DNA of 64,000 nucleotides from Mytilisepta virgata (Eukaryota; Mollusca; Bivalvia; Mytilida; Mytilidae). The stretch covers positions 52,872,372-52,936,371 of the forward strand of contig CM051518.1 of assembly GCA_028015205.1 (NCBI GenBank), in the 5' to 3' direction. Positions 60,717 through 64,000 of the stretch are shown one piece after another. Numbering within the stretch: the stretch's first letter is position 1; each line of letters starts with the position of its first letter. The translations under genes and the position numbers were made by a program. The notes below the pieces were generated by a model. The model searched no databases. It saw only the letters and a program-made list of their open reading frames with translations, and was not told the DNA's origin.

Positions 60717-61056
60717 ATAATAATAATAACAAAGAAACGGAAGAATAACAATATGTCGTCCCGTGACTACGTTCGGGGCGACATAATAATAATAATAATA
60801 ATAACAAAGAAACGGAAGAATAACAATATGTCGTCCCGTGACTACGTTCGGGGCGACATAATAATAATAATAACAAAGAAACGGAAGAATAACAATATGT
60901 CGTCCCGTGACTACGTTCGGGGCGACATAATAACAAAGAAACGGAAGAATAACAATATGTCGTCCCGTGACTACGTTCGGGGCGACATAATAACAAAGAA
61001 ACGGAAGAATAACAATATGTCGTCCCGTGACTACGTTCGGGGCGACATAATAATAA
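60084..61056 (+). repeat. Extended unit with internal deletion, J2 and five hairpins
   Basis: The tag reads ATGTCGCTCC. The first a copy breaks after CTTGAAAAT and resumes at GCGATTTTTTTT of spacer b (near 60139), losing most of a and half of b. It then has ATTGTGCTTTAC, junction J2 (near 60228), a, b, a' starting ATGGTGGCC, tail, eight AAAG and five hairpin modules. Confidence 0.9.
60730..61048 (+). repeat. Five hairpin modules
   Basis: Run of five modules; the last three are spaced at exactly 60 bp. Confidence 0.92.
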
Positions 61057-62570
61057 CTAGAATTGCAATTGCGAGCAATAGCAGATGTCGCCCCTGGCAG
61101 CCATCTTGAAAATGGCGGCCATTTCGAAAAAAAAAGTATTGATTGCACACCTTCACATAGTGATCTTACTTTCTGCCAAGTTTCATTCAATTCTATCCAT
61201 GTTAAGTTTTTCGCCATTTTAACATCATTTTTCAAAATGGCCGCCAAACGTCTCCAACCGATCGCCATTTTTTTTCATCAGTTTGTTCTTCTAATTGTAC
61301 TTTACAAACATGCGAAGTTTAATGAAATTCTATGGTACAGTTTTTGAGATATAAACGTGTTAAATTACCGATCTATGAATGGCGGCCATCTTGAAAATGG
61401 CGGCCATTTTGAAAAAAAAAGTACTGATTGCACACCTTCACATAGTGATCTTACTTTCTGCCAAGTTTCATTCAATTCTATCCAGGCATCTCCGAGAACT
61501 AAGCCGGACAAAAATCATTGGAAAGAAAGAAAGAAAGAAAGAATAATAACTAGAATTGCAATTGCGAGCAATAGCAGATGTCGCCCCTGGCAGCCATCTA
61601 GAAAATGGCGGCCATTTCGAAAAAAAAGTATTGATTGCACACCTTCACATAGTGATCTTACTTTCTGCCAAGTTTCATTCAATTCTATCCATGTTAAGTT
61701 TTTCGCCATTTTAACATCATTTTTCAAAATGGCCGCCAAACGTCTCCAACCGATCGCCATTTTTTTTCATCAGTTTGTTCTTCTAATTGTACTTTACAAA
61801 CCTACGAAGTTTAATGAAATTCTATGGTACAGTTTTTGAGATATAAACGTTTTAAATTTTCGGAGGGTACCGATCTTTGAATGGCGGCCATCTTGAAAAT
61901 GGCGGCCATTTCGAAAAAAAAAGTATTGATTGCACATCTTCACATAGTGATCTTACTTTCTGCCAAGTTTCATTCAATTCTATCCAGGCATCTCCGAGAA
62001 CTAAGCCGGACAAAAATCATTGGAAAGAAAGAAAGAAAGAAAGAAAGAATAATAATAATAACTAGAATTGCAATTGCGAGCAATAGCAGATGTCGCCCCT
62101 GGCAGCCATCTAGAAAATGGCGGCCATTTCGAAAAAAAAGTATTGATTGCACACCTTCACATAGTGATCTTACTTTCTGCCAAGTTTCATTCAATTCTAT
62201 CCATGTTAAGTTTTTCGCCATTTTAACATCATTTTTCAAAATGGCCGCCAAACGTCTCCAACCGATCGCCATTTTTTTTCATCAGTTTGTTCTTCTAATT
62301 GTACTTTACAAACCTACGAAGTTTAATGAAATTCTATGGTACAGTTTTTGAGATATAAACGTTTTAAATTTTCGGAGGGTACCGATCTTTGAATGGCGGC
62401 CATCTTGAAAATGGCGGCCATTTCGAAAAAAAAAGTATTGATTGCACATCTTCACATAGTGATCTTACTTTCTGCCAAGTTTCATTCAATTCTATCCAGG
62501 CATCTCCGAGAACTAAGCCGGACAAAAATCATTGGAAAGAAAGAAAGAAAGAAAGAAAGAATAATAATAA
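61057..62570 (+). repeat. Family 1 units starting 61057, 61550, 62062
   Basis: Unit 61057 has ACATGCGAAG and junction J1 (near 61355). None of the three has a hairpin module. Confidence 0.9.
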
Positions 62571-63331
62571 CTAGAATTGCAATTGCGAGCAATAGCAGAT
62601 GTCGCCCCTGGCAGCCATCTAGAAAATGGCGGCCATTTCGAAAAAAAAAGTATTGATTGCACACCTTCACATAGTGATCTTACTTTCTGCCAAGTTTCAT
62701 TCAATTCTATCCATGTTAAGTTTTTCGCCATTTTAACATCATTTTTCAAAATGGCCGCCAAACGTCTCCAACCGATCGCCATTTTTTTTCATCAGTTTGT
62801 TCTTCTAATTGTACTTTACAAACATACAAAGTTTAATGAAATTCTATGGTACAGTTTTTGAGATATAAACGTGTTAAATTACCGATCTATGAATGGCGGC
62901 CATCTTGAAAATGGCGGCCATTTTGAAAAAAAAAGTACTGATTGCACACCTTCACATAGTGATCTTACTTTCTGCCAAGTTTCATTCAATTCTATCCATG
63001 TTAAGTTTTTCGCCATTTTAACATCATTTTTCAAAATGGCCGCCAAACGTCTCCAACCGATCGCCATTTTTTTTCATGAGTTTGTTCTTCTAATTGTACT
63101 TTACAAACATACGAAGTTTAATGAAATTCTATGGTACAGTTTTTGAGATATAAACGTTTTAAATTTTCGGAGGGTACCGATCTTTGAATGGCGGCCATCT
63201 TGAAAATGGCGGCCATTTCGAAAAAAAAAGTATTGATTGCACATCTTCACATAGTGATCCTACTTTCTGCCAAGTTTCATTCAATTCTATCCAGGCATCT
63301 CCGAGAACTAAGCCGGACAAAAATCATTGGA

Positions 63332-63367
<36 letters not shown>

Positions 63368-63449
63368 ATAATAATAATAATAATAATAACAAAGAAACGG
63401 AAGAATAACAATATGTCGTCCCGTGACTACGTTCGGGGCGACATAATAA
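62571..63449 (+). repeat. Extended unit with three a copies and J1
   Basis: Order: a, b ending in J1 (near 62869), a, b, a', tail, eight AAAG, (AAT)n and one hairpin module. The first b has ACATACAAAG. The a' copy carries GTGATCCTACTTTC. Confidence 0.9.
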
Positions 63450-64000
63450 CTAGAATTGCAATTGCGAGCAATAGCAGATGTCGCCCCTGGCAGCCATCTT
63501 GAAAATGGCGGCCATTTTGGAAAAAAAAGTACTGATTGCACACCTTCACATAGTGATCTTACTTTCTGCCAAGTTTCATTCAATTCTATCGATGTTAAGT
63601 TTTTCGCCATTTTAACATCATTTTTCAAAATGGCCGCCAAACGTCTCCAACCGATCGCCATTTTTTTTCATGAGTTTGTTCTTCTAATTGTACTTTACAA
63701 ACATACGAAGTTTAATGAAATTCTATGGTACAGTTTTTGAGATATAAACGTTTTAAATTTTCGGAGGGTACCGATCTTTGAATGGCGGCCATCTTGAAAA
63801 TGGCGGCCATTTGGGAAAAAAAAGTATTGATTGCACACCTTCACATAGTGATCTTACTTTCTGCCAAGTTTCATTCAATTCTATCCAGGCATCTCCGAGA
63901 ACTAAGCCGGACAAAAATCATTGGAAAGAAAGAAAGAAAGAATAATAATAATAATAATAATAACTAGAATTGCAATTGCGAGCAATAGCAGATGTCGCCC
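63450..64000 (+). repeat. Family 1 unit at 63450 and partial unit at 63964
   Basis: Unit 63450 is ordinary with the GGGAAA a' type and no hairpin module. The next unit starts at 63964 and is cut by the window edge just inside its tag. Confidence 0.9.

Larger units (their letters stand above)
1..64000 (+). repeat. Satellite-like tandem array of ~500-bp family 1 units
   Basis: The same unit recurs head to tail through the whole window, interrupted only at 3152-4187 and 17529-18255. I find 108 unit starts, 107 of them with a complete unit in view. Ordinary units are about 500-515 bp without hairpin modules and up to about 930 bp with them. All units point the same way. Units differ by a few substitutions, by the length of the (AAAG)n and (AAT)n tracts, and by the number of hairpin modules. 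All open frames in both strands follow the repeat and its microsatellites, so none is called as a gene. The array runs off both edges. Such arrays are prone to assembly collapse, so exact order and copy number depend on assembly quality. Confidence 0.97.

Overview
The window is one continuous block of tandemly repeated, apparently non-coding DNA. I see no credible protein gene, rRNA, tRNA or CRISPR array. The dominant repeat (family 1) is a unit of about 500 bp in head-to-tail orientation. I located 108 unit starts on the + strand, the last cut by the window edge, each at a CTAG (once TTAG) preceded by an (AAT)n tract. Neither end of the array is visible. The long AT-rich array, abundant AAAG and AAT microsatellites, lack of genes and mosaic unit homogenisation suggest a eukaryotic nuclear genome, probably an invertebrate animal. 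That placement is inference and no marker gene supports it.

A complete family 1 unit reads: CTAG; a short 5' inverted repeat; a 10-nt tag ATGTCGCCCC; direct repeat a (about 100 bp); spacer b (about 190 bp); a second copy a' (period 295 bp); a tail domain ending near GGACAA; a purine tract (AAAG)2-8; (AAT)n; then 0 to 6 copies of a roughly 57-bp hairpin module, each followed by (AAT)n. I count about 92 hairpin modules. They look invariant, whereas unit bodies carry scattered substitutions. Forty-eight of the 107 complete units carry at least one module.

Two unrelated-bodied elements sit singly in the array at (AAT)n junctions: family 2 at 3152-4187 and family 3 at 17529-18255. Both repeat the family 1 end architecture. 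Each has a 5' inverted repeat followed by an ATGTC tag, a conserved tail domain, a purine/AAT tract and a 3'-terminal hairpin. In each family the 5' tag is the reverse complement of that family's own 3' hairpin right arm, although the tag sequence differs between families. This co-varying pairing is the most interesting signal here. It suggests one class of non-autonomous mobile element, possibly rolling-circle (Helitron/Helentron-like), of which family 1 has expanded into a satellite.

Layout: 1-3151 family 1 units; 3152-4187 family 2; 4188-17528 family 1, including two four-a extended units (12377 and 15721); 17529-18255 family 3; 18256-64000 family 1. The last stretch contains short units (19984, 49362), extended units (29084, 38841, 41935, 60084, 62571), hairpin-rich units (22949, 44035, 52396, 60084) and pairs of distant units sharing private variants. 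Coordinates were read by eye; counts may be off by one or two.
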